A stretch of 64,000 nucleotides of DNA. Origin: Sclerodactyla briareus. Its lineage: Eukaryota > Echinodermata > Holothuroidea > Dendrochirotida > Sclerodactylidae. A model generated the notes under the pieces. That model saw only the letters and a program-made list of their open reading frames with translations, was not told where the DNA came from and did no database searches. Location of the stretch: the NCBI GenBank assembly GCA_026419785.1, contig JAODTK010005590.1:1-64000 (forward strand), in the 5' to 3' direction. This document shows positions 34,940 through 47,939 of the stretch, piece after piece (position 1 is the first letter of the stretch; the number at the start of each line of letters is the position of its first letter). The position numbers and the translations under genes are program-made.

Positions 34940-36285
34940 CTAAGTGGGCTTACAACATAGTGTTGAATCGGTCCATGATTCTACCATGTTTCACTGCGAG
35001 CGATCGTCAGCACTTCACTGGGTCAACAACCGGGCAAACCTCAGCATCGGGCCTTTCCGTCACGATGGTTTGGCAACCCTGAAACGATCGTCTGGGAGCC
35101 GATGCGACCGGCAAAGGAAAGACCTCATCAAGGTGTTTGAGGAGTTGGGTCCCTGCGTATACGTGGGCAGCGAACCCTCAGATGCGTCACTATCTGGACG
35201 TGACATTAAACCTGGACACGGCACCTACAACCGTATAAGAAGCCTGAATGACTCACCAATGTACGTGAACGCCAGCTCCAACCACCCTCCGCAAATCATC
35301 AAGCAGATCCCCAAAGCGTGGAAAAAGGCTAGCTTCACGGTCGTCAACCAGGAAATTTTCACCCGTGCTGCCCTCAGCAGACAATCAACGACCCCTGAAA
35401 AAAGCGGCGATACCACTACCCCCCATTGATTACCGACTACGACACAGCAGGACTCTTGCAAGAAAGAGACTAACAAACCATCCAGAAAAGTTGACTTGGT
35501 TCAACCCGCCGTAAAGCGCCAACGTGAATCCAACGTAGGTGGCCAATTCGGAACTTATCGCCCAGCATTTCCCCACAGGCCACAAACTACATAACACATT
35601 CAATAAACACAGTGCAAAAAGGTCAGCTACTGTTGCATGACGACCATCAACTCCGTAATAAAGGCACACAACGACCTCAGTAATCAGAGCCCACAGCCAC
35701 CCCCGAATCTACTCCCCTGAAAAACCTACCTTACCTGCACCTGCCGCGTTCCAGAAGAGGCCCTCTACATGGAAACTGCTTGGCCAAGTCTCTTGTTTAC
35801 AAAGCCAACGGTCACACAACGGAACACACCCATCACCTACATCGGCCTTGCTGGGGGGACTTTCAAAGACAGATACAGAAACCACACTAAGAATCATTCA
35901 GGCACAGCAAATACGAAAAAGACACAGAACTATCGAAAACTCTGGGACCTCGGAAAGAAGAATAAGAATCAGCTACACCGTCAATGGGACCATCCTGGAA
36001 AAAAGATCAACATCTTGCAAACGACAACCGGGCAATGTAATCTCTGCCGGAAGAAGAACTAGCCCATAATCGACGTACAAGGGCAAAATCATCAACCAAC
36101 GCTCCGAGGCTAATTCCAAATGCCCCCATAGAAACACCAAGCCACAACACCAGACCGTAGCAGGAAAAAGTGATCAACCCGAGACTGTGAGAGGAAATCA
36201 GTTCAGTGGCCTGACGATCCTTCGGCGTGAAACCATTGGTAGCATCAGGACCGATTTCATTCAACAATATGTTGTAAGCCAACTT
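34940..36285 (+). mobile_element. Penelope-like element B (5'-truncated RT plus GIY-YIG), broken
   Basis: The left ORF (34944-35429) carries SIGPFRHDGLATLK, the RT motif C block of the lineage whose motif reads RDDGL, then KDLIKVFEELG, TYNRIRSLNDSPMYVNA and NHPPQIIKQIPKAW. Near 35830 TYIGLAGGTFKDRYRNHTK is a good GIY-YIG core, followed by LWDLGKKNKNQLHRQW and CNLCRKK. This is a different lineage from element A. The upstream half of the RT is absent and the remaining frames are interrupted in a few places. A (TA)n tract follows directly. Confidence 0.85.
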
Positions 36286-36411
36286 ATTATATATAATATA
36301 TATATAGATATAAATATATATGATATATAATATATTATAATAGATATATTATATATAGATATATATATATAATATATATATATATATATTAGATACTATA
36401 TGATAATATAT

Positions 36412-36458
<47 letters not shown>

Positions 36459-36466
36459 TATGTATA
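36283..36466. repeat. (TA)n tract, right of the Penelope-like pair
   Basis: About 180 bases of TA-rich repeats with GATA and AATA interruptions, the third such tract in 3.7 kb. Confidence 0.95.
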
Positions 36467-36469
36467 TAT

Positions 36470-38920
36470 AAAACTTTGGGAGGACCTTGACAAACTGGAC
36501 TCACTATGATTGAAGATACTGAGATGTTTTGTTTTTTGTTTTGATTCGTTCCCTTTCGTATTTGGCGAACTCGTTCGAACTAGTGTGAACGCTGGCAATT
36601 GAATCACGATTCACGTGTGTTCCCGAGACACGGTAACGCAAATCCAATATAATAAATCCTGGTCAAGTTACGCGTCTCACTGATGTTGACTAGGGCGCAA
36701 GTGAACCTAAACCAACTTCTCCAGCCAACCGCCGTCAAGGAGGGCGAACAATGGAACAGTTTGTTTAACATGTAGGCCAGGGGCACCACGCGGAGATAAA
36801 GCTTTAATGGATAAACTTAGCGGTATTTATGGCTGCATTACGCGCACAGGAAGGAGATTTAGCACTGTCAGAAGGCAACCCAGACGTAGATTTACATTGG
36901 GGTTGGAAGCAAACGGGAAGAGCATGTTTTGGGGCAATATAGGTATGATGGAGGCCCACACCAAAGTTGGTGGCACTGGGGAGGGAGGGCAAGGTATTTC
37001 ACGGGAGGGCATCAAGGGGAAGAAGGCCTACATTGATCGAGTCTGAGAGGGTCAAAGGGAGGTGTTTTTACTCCAGCATTTGCAAAGTTGGGAATAAGTA
37101 ATAGTGCCCTATGCAGTATGGAAAGCTACATTTTGTTAGCTTTGCCCCCAAAATCTTCACGGGGAAAAACAGACCAATCTAAGTCTGATCTTACCCCCAC
37201 CCCCCACACATTGCAACTGGGGCCAAAAACAACTGTTTCATCAATGTGCTATACTATGCTGATTATGTCAGGTGATAGAAGATGCCTATCGACCTGACAT
37301 AACACTCATGATAATTCTTAATACAGACACGTGATTCGAGCGCGTCGGTAGAAGTCTTCCAACAGGGTAACCGACAGGAGCACAAGTGGATGGAAGATCA
37401 GGAATGGTCGGGCTTCAGGAGCTGGTGTGAGTACCATCTTTAGATTGTCGAGATAGGGAGAATTGGCGTTGTTTATTCTCGCAGTGTGCGAGTGGCCGCA
37501 TAGGTATTAGTGTAGAGGCAATACAAATGAGTTAACAGGACCATCACAATGATTGAGAACCCGGTTGCTGCAATTCAACATATGTGCAAAGGCCACCAGT
37601 ACATACAGGAATACACAACCAAGTACCAACCGTGACCAGACAAATCATACCAAATATCGCTTCGCGCGATTTATCACCCATAACTATAACAATTCCCACT
37701 ACTTTATGAAACGTACATCCGAGTGCAGTCTGTGTGCTGTCTTATCTGATCACCAATACTCGGCGAAGTATGGTTTATGGCTCTGCTACGTGACCTGAAC
37801 CTAACTACTATTCTGTTTAATCAAGCGGCCGCACCGGTCTTCTTCAGTTCTAGAGCACATGGATTGGTTCCTACCTCGGTGCTCATGCAATCATCACATT
37901 CGCATGGCAGTAGTGACACTCAAAGTTTTGTTGAGAGAAATAAGAAAATAGAAAGAAAAAAAAAATTGAAATGGGATTCACCTAGGGATCATAAACAACA
38001 GGTTACCGATACGATGCGAAAAGAGCTATAAACAGTGAAGGCCCCTTCTGATTTTCAGAAAACAAGTGTAATTGCTCTATTCTCTGTTAGCCTGTTGAAA
38101 CAAGCGTTACTTTGTTCGCTCGTATAGCCTCTTTCCCTCCTATGGCATGAGACCACTCCAACCAATCGGTGATTTGCCCAAATAAACGTCTGGGCGACTC
38201 GTTCCGGTAGTTGTCGAACTGATTAGGGCGGACTAGTGGGCAGTGCGACGTTAACGTTGATTGCACAGTTGAAGATTTCTCTCTCACTAAATACGGGAAA
38301 CAGCCATACATAAAAGAAAAAACAATCCATTGTTCTGATCGGGAATGTGGACAATCTCCAACCTAATTCTGAATAAGATGAAGGATTATTTCTTTTAATT
38401 TTCAAATTCAAAGGATTCGACTTTCTGAGCTGCAGTGGCGATACCAAAACAAGTCGCAATTACGCCTGCGCAAATGAAGCATTATTTTGTTTTCTTTTTT
38501 TTAGGATTCAGCTGCAACATTCTTTAATAAATTCTCAATTTCGGCTATTGAAAAGGTCATTTTTCTATTTAAAAGAAGTATGACCAAAATGTGGGGCGAT
38601 TTTTCGTGGAATGTATTCAGGGTTGCTTCCATCCATATTAACGCCCATGTGCTACTGCTGAATTGAAATCGTACGTTCACATGTAATGGCAGAAAACCCA
38701 ATTTTGGGGAATTTGTCAAACGAAGTTCTGCAGACGATTATGTTGGAAATATACGAACATAGTTAACAGTATAATGAAGAGGGACCGCACCCTCTAAATT
38801 TAGAAACAGCTCCCTCATAGTCCTTTAGCAGGCTAATTCTTCTGTAGGAGAGCATACGAATTATGCAGCCACGCACGAGAATCTAAGTATGTTGGTTTGT
38901 GTGGAGATTGTGGGTTACCT
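36470..38920. other. no recognisable gene
   Basis: Mixed-composition sequence without known domains. ORFs at 36807-37046 and 37553-37798 are short, lack similarity I can name and show no clear splice frame. Confidence 0.45.
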
Positions 38921-38924
38921 GTAA

Positions 38925-39648
38925 CCACTCAAGTCAACAATGAACGAAATTATCAATGATACGTGGGGAAATGGACAGTATCTCCTTGTCCAACACAACT
39001 AGAATTGTGAACGTTTTTGTTTTTTCGAGGTGTTGGCTCATGGTCAGGCTTGTAAATCTCGTGCACAAAGAATAACTTACTAAATGGAAATATAAAACCA
39101 AAGAACTACGATCATTAGATTATTAGACTGATGTTTCGAAGAAGGTTAGTTTCAAACATGGGAGGGAAGGTATGTGTGAATGTGTTTTCACGTTTTCATT
39201 GATGAGCAAGAATGTTTTCAGACGCAATCCTCTGAAAAGTAATTTGCTATAATTGAAAATGTCCCATTTACCTTCTAATACTTCTCCTGTAACCACTCAA
39301 TGTTCAACAATTAACGGAATTACCAAAATACGTGGGGAAATGGACAGTATTCTCCTCGTCAAAACAACTGAAATTGTGAACGTTTTTGTTTTTCGAGGTG
39401 TTGTGGGCTCATGGTCTGGCTATATGTCTCGTTTTCCAAAGGATAACTTATAAATGAAATACAAACTAAAGAACTAGATCATAAGATTATAGAATGAGTG
39501 TTTCCGAGAAGGTTACTGGGAGGAATGTATGTGTGATACGTGTTTTCACGGTTTCTTGATGAGCAAGGAAGGGTTCAGACGCAATCCTTGAAAAAGTAAT
39601 TTGTACCAATGAAATGTCCCATTGATCTTCTATTACGGTTTCATTTCG
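38925..39648 (+). repeat. tandem duplication of a ~360-bp unit
   Basis: 38925-39285 and 39286-39648 align along their full length: both start CCTGTAACCACTCAA, then ACGTGGGGAAATGGACAGTA, GTGAACGTTTTTGTTTT, GATGAGCAAG and CAGACGCAATCCT, and end near ATGTCCCATT. Differences are mostly single bases and small gaps. No ORF is shared, so it is a noncoding duplication. Confidence 0.9.
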
Positions 39649-40169
39649 CCCCTTCAGAATGTTGGACACGACAGTAGACCACATCAAATATCATTCATGA
39701 GAACAAGCGTGATTAATTTTTCCCCAAGAATGGGGGAATTCTTCCTAGGCATAGGGAACAGCATGCAAAACAAAACAAAAATGCAAAAATAACAAATTTT
39801 ATTTTCTTCGCAATATAACAGAATTTGCATCAATTTCAATTCTCTTGCGATTCTCAGAATTCACGGGTAGAAATGATTCATTTGAGACCGACAGAGGGAA
39901 CTCAGATTCACAATAGAGAGTATTTGAATAACTAAAATTGAAAACTCAGAATTTAATCAGACAAAACTCGAAAGCGGATTCAGTTAGTTCTACTCGGTTT
40001 ATTCAATCCTCTAACAACAAAAAAGTACACACTACAGATAGATAAAATAGACAAGGTCGACATGTGGCAAATTTACGAAAAATGAAAACCCAGGATGAAA
40101 CAACATACACCTGGGAACTATATCAGGCAATTGGAAACAAATTATAATGAGCCAATGACGAAAATACTT

Positions 40170-42135
40170 CACGATGTCCCTGAAGGACTCATCTCTTGAG
40201 GGTTGCGCACGCCCAGTCCCTCAAAGGATTTAAATTGCTATAAGGGTGCGCAGCGCGCCCCTCATAGGAGCCAATCCTATGAGGGTTGCGCCACAGCGGC
40301 CCCTTGAAGATTATCCCTACGAGGGTTGGCCCAGCGCGCCCCTCGAGGGGCCCATTCCCTACGAAGGTTGCGCAGCGCGTCCCTAGGAGTAAGCCCCTAT
40401 GAGGGTTCGCCAGCGCGCCCCTCGAAGGAAAGGATTCAAGCCCTTTGAGAGTTGTGACAGCGCGCCCGCGAAGGATTCAATCTATACGAGGGTTGCGCCA
40501 GTGCGCCCCTCGAGGGATTCATTCTCTATGGGAGTTGCGCCAGCGTGCACTGAAAGGATTTAATTCTATGAGGGTTGCGCCGCGCGCTACTCGAAGGATT
40601 CAATCCTATGAGGTTGCGCCAGCGCGCCCCGTTGAAGATTCAATCTTTATTGAAGGTTGCGCAAGCGCGCCCCTCGAAGATTCATTCGATATGAGGGTTC
40701 GCCAGCGGCGCCCCTCAGGGGATTCATTCTCTATGAGGGTTGCGCCAGGCCGCCCCTGAAGATTCAAGGTTATTGAAGGTTGCCAAGCGCGCCCCGAAGG
40801 ATTCATTCTCTATGAGGGGTTGCCACCAGCGCGCCCCTTAAAGATTCCGTCCCTATGAGGGTTGCGCCAGCGAACCCACTCGAGGATCAATTCTATAAGG
40901 GCTGCGCCAGCGCGCCCCTCGAAGGTTCATTCTCTATGAGGTATGCGCCAGGATCGCCCCCCCCCCCCGGAAGGATCATTCTTATGAGGGTTGCGCCAGC
41001 GCGCCCCTCGAAGGATTCATTCTCTATGAAGGTTGCGCCAGCGCGCCCCTTGAACGATTCAATTTCTTTATGAGATTGCGCAAGCGCGCCCCCGGAAGGA
41101 TTCATTCTCTATGAGGGTGCGCCAGCGCGCCCCTCAAAGGATGCAATCTCTATGAGGGTTGCACCAGCGCGCCCCTTTAAAGGATTCAATCTCTAGGAAG
41201 GTTGCGCAGCGCGCACTCGAAGAAGTTCAACCTCTAGGGGGTCCGCCGCGCGCCCCTTGGAGATTCCGTCCCTATGAGGTTGCGCCCCAAAGGGGGGGGG
41301 GGCACCCTCGAAGGATTCAATACTATGGGGTTGCGGCAGCGCGCCCCTCGAAGGATCATTCTCTAGGAGGATTGCACCAGCGCGCCCCTAGAAGGATCAT
41401 CTCTATGAGGGTTGCACCAGCGCGCCCCTTGAAGGATTCCGTTCCCTATGAGGGGTTGCCCAGCGAACCACCGAAGGATTCATCTCTATGAGCGTTGCGC
41501 CAGCGCGTGCCACTCGAAGGATTCATTCTCTATGAGGGTTGCGCCGTCGCCCCCCACCTCGGGTTTCTTCGAAGGATTCGTTCTCTATGAGGGTTGCGCA
41601 GGCGCGCCCTCAAAGGGGATTCAATTCTCATGAGGTTGAGCAGCGCCCCTTGAAAGATTCAATCTTTATGAAGGTTCGCAAGCGCGCCCCTCGAAGGATT
41701 CATTCTCTATGGGAGTTGCGCCAGCGCGCCCCTCAAAGGATTGCAATCTCTATGAGAGTGCGCCGGCGCGCCCCTTGAAGGATCAATCTCTATGAGGGTT
41801 TGCGCACAGCGCGCCCGCGAAGGATTCAATATTCTATGGGGTTTGCCGTAGCATGCCCATCGAATGATTTCATTCTCTATGAGGGGGGCGCCCGCGCCGC
41901 CCCCGAAGGAATTTCAATCTCTATGAGGGTTGCGCCAGAGCGCCCCCTTGAGGATTCGTTCCTATGAGGGTTGCGCCACCGCGCCCTCGAAGGATTCAAT
42001 CTCTATGAGGGTTGCGCAGCGGGCCCTCGAGGGATTCCGTCCCTATGAGAGTTGCGCCAGCATGCCCTTCGAAGCATTCACGCTATATGAGGGTTCGCCA
42101 GCGCGCCCCTCGAAGATTCCGTCCCTATGAGAGAG
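40170..42135 (+). repeat. 42-bp CpG-rich satellite, about 45 copies
   Basis: The unit is close to GAAGGATTCATTCTCTATGA plus GGGTTGCGCCAGCGCGCCCC and TC. Units differ by substitutions and many 1-2-base gaps, some at C runs. Each holds a GC-rich core with overlapping GGCGC/GCGCC half-palindromes. Two forward frames and one reverse frame of the consensus have no stop, so ORFs of 60-110 codons appear with a 14-residue peptide repeat (MRVAPARPLKDSFS-like). The flanks are AT-rich and unrelated. The array edges are abrupt, and no larger repeat of the array is seen in the window. Confidence 0.95.
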
Positions 42136-42139
42136 TTGA

Positions 42140-45100
42140 GCCTCCCTTAAAACTTACGTCACATAAATAACGTACTGGTGATCGTTTTTGCAAGAAAAAA
42201 ATAAATGAATAATCAGAGTTCAATGTTCATGGGACTGGATCTTGAATAATTGAGGTTATTCCATATCTATGTATGGTCCTGTTACCTGTGTTGTATGTTT
42301 CGGTAGTAGAAATATGTTGACTCTTGCGTCGTCTTCTAATCATATGCCTCTCCAAATGTGCCAGAAAGAAGTTATGTTCCACTAATGAGGAGTGCAGGAA
42401 AGTACAAAGGTTGGAAGATTTTGTAATGGGAGTAAATGGAATGACATACCAGTTGCCATATTGATATTTTACACATGATACTGGAGGAACAGTCAACCGA
42501 AAATACGCTTTTTCAATATGAAATAATCAGTCGTCCTGCATTACCTACTGGTCGTTTTTCATAGTTTAGGTAATACTAGGTAGTTTGCCTATTTTGCAAT
42601 TTTATAAGAAAATGAGCAGAACAGGGAAATTTGCAATCTTTTGATTTGCAATGCTGTTATGGGTTATTCTTCTCTTTTGGGTTTTATGGCTTCGGGGTCG
42701 TTTAGAGGAGTTTGTCCTTCCTGATCCTTTTTCACTGAACTAAAGACTATGTTCAATTAAATCGCCCCAGTCATCCTAGGTTTGTATCAGATAGCCTTAC
42801 AGCCATGGTCATATGACAAAATATAGATCAGCGGGATTACAACTGGAATGGTTTATGACCATAATGTGATGAATCAGCTCAATACTATTTGGATGGTGTG
42901 CAAGTTGATCAAACGGTACCGTAACTGAGCACTTGTTTGGCAGGCCTGAGCGATTAGTCTACCTCTATATGTGGATTAGACTATACAAAATTCCCACAAG
43001 CTGTATAATGTGCAATTCCAACTTTCTATAGTAATTTACGTTTTCTATCAGGCCACGAAGGCAGGCCCTCTCCACCCCCCCCCCCCCCCTCCCGGTGGAC
43101 TCTGGTGAACTACCAGGAACGATGCTGTGCAACTTACCGGGCGAAAATTCGTTTTACGGGCGTTCTGTTTTATCTAAGACAAAGTACTATGGTAGCATTG
43201 ACACATTTGCAGTCGTATGAGTGTGTTGTCTGCACGGCCTAAACAGCACAAAGTGTTACAAAAATATTTATATTGCACATCCGTTACGTCGGAATACAGT
43301 GATGACACCCATTACCCCGCGAAGATCGAGAGTGAGGCAACGTTACTCCTGCGGTTGCACCGGCGATACAATGGAAATGGCAACTGGCATGTCGGAATAG
43401 GGAGGGAGTTGGCAAAGCATGAAGAATCTCAAAATAAGATACAACTTTGCCGGCCCTTATCTCAGTAGTACGAATGTATAGTAATATAACAGTAATGGCT
43501 TCCATAAAGGGTTCTTCTCACCCAACTAATTATCACATTCAGAGACATTTACATCAGGACCGCAATCGCAGTGATCGTGTTACGTCAGATAAAATAGCAG
43601 GGAGGCTACTATAGGGTAATTGTGCGTCCCCCGTGGGCAAGGGTTAACGCACTCGGTGCTGGAATACGTTGTGGTCACACTAGAAATTAATCGCAGCGAC
43701 CGTTTAGTACAGCTTTACTCAACCGGGGGTCTGTGGGGCATTTTATTTGGGGGGGGGGGGGATGCGGCAGGGGCGAAGAAGCCCGCCTGGGTTCGTGAAA
43801 AAATACGGGTCCACCACAGCCCTTTTTTTTTTTTTCAATACACAAGTGCCATTGATTATTCGGCGTCAGCATAATTGTAGCAATCATATATATAGACACT
43901 GTGAGGGGTTATAAAGTGGAATGTTGTGCGTGACTTTGAACAGTGACTGGCAGCCCTCGTTATACACAATGGTATTAAGGGGCCTCATTGAAATGATAGA
44001 TTGTGACAACATCATAAGCTTAATGAAGCGGGTTATGAGAATCATAATTTTGCATCACGATGCAACAATGCCGGTGTTCTTGTCGCCATCACGGTGACTC
44101 GCCCCTTCGTTGTCAATTGTTGCTTTCTCAAGAAGTAACTTGCATTACGTAAACAGGTGTCGCCGGAATAATCACGCAAACTGATTGCAAGTGTATTTAG
44201 CAGTTGAAAAATCCAACAAATTAGATGGGAACATTTATAAAATTAAAATGTGTCTCACTTCCAAACCAACGATTGGATAAAAATGAACCCAGACACCAGG
44301 AGTGACCAGGGAGTATGTTACCAGGTTGGAACATCCGCATTTTAAATAACAGAAGCACGAAAACACGAAACTAGGACCCTTTTTTACGGGAAAAAAATTC
44401 TGGGGGTAATCTGAGCAAGGAAATTCATTTGCCAGCGATTATTTTGATTGTTCGTGCGATTCAAGCATGATGTGGAGCAGAATTCTGTTCCCAAGTTTCA
44501 TGCCACTTCAAGAAGGGCAAAATGTCATCAAGCTTGTGTTTCACCCCCGGGAGAGTAAAAAGAGGAAAAACTACTGAATCACTGATGCAACAAATGGTGA
44601 ATCAGTAAGAAAATAATTTAAGTTAAAATAACGTTTAATGATAATAGTAGCAATAGCAATAGTAATTAGAGCTATTACTAAACATTAGCAACATCACCAT
44701 GAACAATGAAACAAGTGGTATTAGTAAAGGCTGACTATTTTCAGGGGGTTCCTATACATTAGTTCATCATTTGACTTCTATGGTTTTGAATGAATATCAA
44801 GTATTAGTGAAAATAATTGTGATATTGAGCGAAGTCCAGCTGCAAAGCTTTCCAACTCGTTAGACATTCTTAAAGTACATTACATATATCGCTGATGGTG
44901 AAACCGGTAAATGAAAGCACAGACAATATTAGAACATACTTACAGCACTGACAGTAAAATACACTTGTCTGTATGTTCCATATCACCCAATGATTATACA
45001 TTGCTTTGATACTGCCAGAATGCAAGGATAATCTGGGTCTGATCAACGATCCCACTCCCCTCACTAATCTGAAGTGAGATCCCATATGACAAAACGGAAA

Positions 45101-45825
45101 CAACCATATATCCCTAAGCACATTATTGATCTCATTCCTTGATCATTAGATTCCTATTACCGGGGTGGTGACTATTAGATTAGGACCAATAGTCATGTAG
45201 CAGATTCAGTCGAGATCTAGATCATTAATCAGCTCTAAGCTCTTCTCTTCCAATCCGAGTACACTACAGAAGCTGGTGTAGGGACAGGCAGGAACTGAGA
45301 ACTGATGAGGTCGTTCGAGTATCCTGAGCTACGCATCACAGTGTACAAAACGCAGGTACTAAAGTAAGTCTGCTTCTGATGATTGTTACCAGCAGAGGGT
45401 ATGGGAGGGTTGTGCTGGTATCATGAGTTACGCGGTATTGGAGTTTGTTGGTATGTTATAATTTAAGCAGATAGTGTTGTTGATTTGATTTGTAAAGCTA
45501 ATATGTAGTAGAAACGGATTATATGAACATTGGCTTTCTCAAGTCCCGTAAAGGCGGTGTAGAGGTTGAGATAGGAAAAGCTCTTTACATTGGTCATTGT
45601 GTTAGTGATGGGAGGGGGGGGGGGGGTATTAGGAGAAAAAAAACATGTCCAACGTTAGGTGTGTGGTGGACATAGAGACATGGCGTTGTCCTGGATTGTG
45701 CAGTAGCTGTTAGTACTGTTACTTATGTTGTTGACTGAAGGAAAGTTGTCTTGAATATTACTACAATAATGGTTTAAGTTAAATTATCTACAATTATATT
45801 ATTACTAATTCACTACTGTAACTGT
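42140..45825. other. no recognisable gene; G/C homopolymers
   Basis: C-rich tract at 43074-43090, G tract at 43750-43762, T tract near 43825, G tract at 45615-45627. No recognisable domain or repeat family. A minus-strand ORF at 44870-45121 is unsupported. Confidence 0.45.
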
Positions 45826-45829
45826 GTTA

Positions 45830-46430
45830 AATGACAACTGCAGGTCAGGAAACAGCAGAGGTTATATGTGGAGCACGGAAAACTGTATTTATAGGTCCAA
45901 ATCTCAGTTCAAGACGATGTTCCTATGTGAGTTATGGGCATTAAAAGTTGGGCCAGTTGAGCGGAGAAAAGAGAGAAATGGGGAGAATCACAATGCGCAA
46001 TAACGGCCTGACGTTACACATGGACAAAACACAGGAAAATATGTTATGTATTCCAGTGTTGTTTAATTTTGTTGAATAAGTCAACATTTAGCGGAAGTTC
46101 TGTTGTCTTTCTCTCACCAAAATAACCATCAACACCTACCAACCAACAACAGCAATTATCTTCCATAGACTAAATGTTTTTCGAAGTGAATTAATGTTTG
46201 AATTTCAATAGAAAACAATAATGGTTGTGCAAGTATGACCTAATTTTGATGCTGATGAGGATGCCTTCCGAGCTTATGCAATACCAGGCTTCCCCACCTA
46301 CAACAAACTTCAAATGACTATAACTCCGTACAGAAAGTCATATGAAATTCGGGTTTGAACACGCATTCACAGTTTTTATACAGCTATTGAATTAATCCCT
46401 GTATGAATCATCCTGCAGTTGTCCTTTAAA
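45830..46430 (+). repeat. dispersed 600-bp repeat, copy C
   Basis: This copy contains both the part seen at 26.8 kb (left end) and the whole of the part seen inverted at 22.3-22.8 kb. It is therefore the fullest copy in the window. No ORF above 60 codons spans it and no terminal inverted or direct repeats are evident, so the type of element is open. Confidence 0.75.
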
Positions 46431-47110
46431 CCGAGAGCACTAGTGGTACAATAACCACAGTTTGAGACATTATCATTGATTTACCATGTGATAGAACGGC
46501 CAAACACCGACTACACACTTTATAAGACAAGACTCATTAGTATAAACTTGCAGAATAGCAGTGTACCTGATTTATGTTATTGCTGTCTTCAACCTATTTA
46601 TGTGTTGTGAAAGAAAGTTATTGAACTAATATAAAAAAGGGTGATCTCAACTATTCCTGTGTTCAAAATCACCTGCTATTTGACATTGAGTGTAAAAATT
46701 GCCAAGAACGATTCTAAATTACCATCAACCTGACAGTAATATGGCTCATGTCAGATGTAATATTCGACATATGGGCTAATCAAAGAACAAAATTACAGGA
46801 TTGGTAGTGAACTGATTTCAACATGTTCTGATGGGATTCGGTGTTCACTTCCTTGGGTACTGTATATAAGACTGGACTTGTGGTACTGAATTTCTGCTGA
46901 CATGGATGTGAACATCATGTAGAGTCCGCTTTGACAAACACCACTGGTGACGTTATATTATAAGCTTATGTTATAAGCACTGTGTTAGTCTGATGTCAAA
47001 TAATGCACTAATGTATTGATCGAAACACGTAAGCTGACTAACTACGGTGGGTGGATTTAGATAAGAACTTACAAAATGGCCTTAACAGATATGAAAGCAA
47101 ACCTCATCCA

Positions 47111-47515
47111 TCCAGTCATAATATTATATTCTGCCTTTAATCACCAAGATGCTATTTTTTGTTAGGCTTCTATGTGTTGCATGCACATGAATTCCCCATC
47201 CCTAGTTATAATATCAATATGTTGTCTCTCTACTATCAAAGTGCTATTTTGTTTCTTGTAGTCATGTTCCGTGTATAGTATAGTCTGTGTGTTACATCCC
47301 CCACCCATCCCCCCCTTATCATAATTATTATATATTCGATCTTCTATTATCAAAGTGTTTTTTACATGTTACTGTATACAGTATAGTCTATGTGTTGCTT
47401 CCACCCCCATCCCCTAGTCATAATATTATATTCTAAATCTTCTATTATAATCAAAGTGCATTTTTGTTTCAGTATAGCGTGTTTTTCACATAATACTGTT
47501 ATACCAAAGCTAGTG
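47111..47515 (+). repeat. ~100-bp tandem repeat, four copies
   Basis: AGTCATAATATTATATTCT-like unit starts lie at 47113, 47203, 47318 and 47416. Each unit goes on with CTATTATCAAAGTGC, a TGTTTC/T-rich part, ATAGTCTATGTGTTGC and CACCCCCATCCCC. The unit length varies from 90 to 115 bases. Confidence 0.85.
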
Positions 47516-47861
47516 GTGCCTCCGTTCTGTTCTCTGTTCTATTCTGTTTTATGGTTCTAGCAAATGCCGACCATGCAAACAGTCAGAGTGACGACACTGA
47601 TTACTGTTGTTAGTGTAGTGCCCATGGGCTGCGTTCAGGACAATCTGTTAATTGACTATTGGCCATCAAATGTAACCAGCACACGACGAAAGCTGTAATG
47701 TATACACTAATACACAGGATGAAGACGTTCGCAAGTACTGATAATGATTGACAGGTCTCCGAGTAGGAAGGATATATGGACGGCCAAGAGGCATATTAAA
47801 AAGACCATAGGCTATATAGAGCATGAGTTCTGATTACAGTCGCACAGCGGGGGCTATGGCA

Positions 47862-47935
47862 ATGTTCCCGAGGTTCGATGCTCCCGGGGTTCGATGTTCC
47901 CGAGGTTCGGCGTCCCCAGGGTTCCCAATTAATGG
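47862..47935 (+). repeat. GATGTTCCCGAGGTTC minisatellite (third locus)
   Basis: GTTCCCGAGGTTCGATG, CTCCCGGGGTTCGATG, TTCCCGAGGTTCGGCG and TCCCCAGGGTTCC follow at a spacing of about 16 bases. This is the same unit as near 14.0 kb, with GAGGTTC in place of AGGGTCC. The 300-bp array begins immediately after it. Confidence 0.8.
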
Positions 47936-47939
47936 ATGA

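Noticed and set aside
40445-41491. Proline- and arginine-rich repeat proteins of 60-110 codons
   Set aside because: They are readings of the satellite; the frame changes every few units and there is no start or splice context.
40170-42135. CRISPR array
   Set aside because: The 42-bp units are contiguous without unique spacers, and the setting is eukaryotic; it is a satellite.
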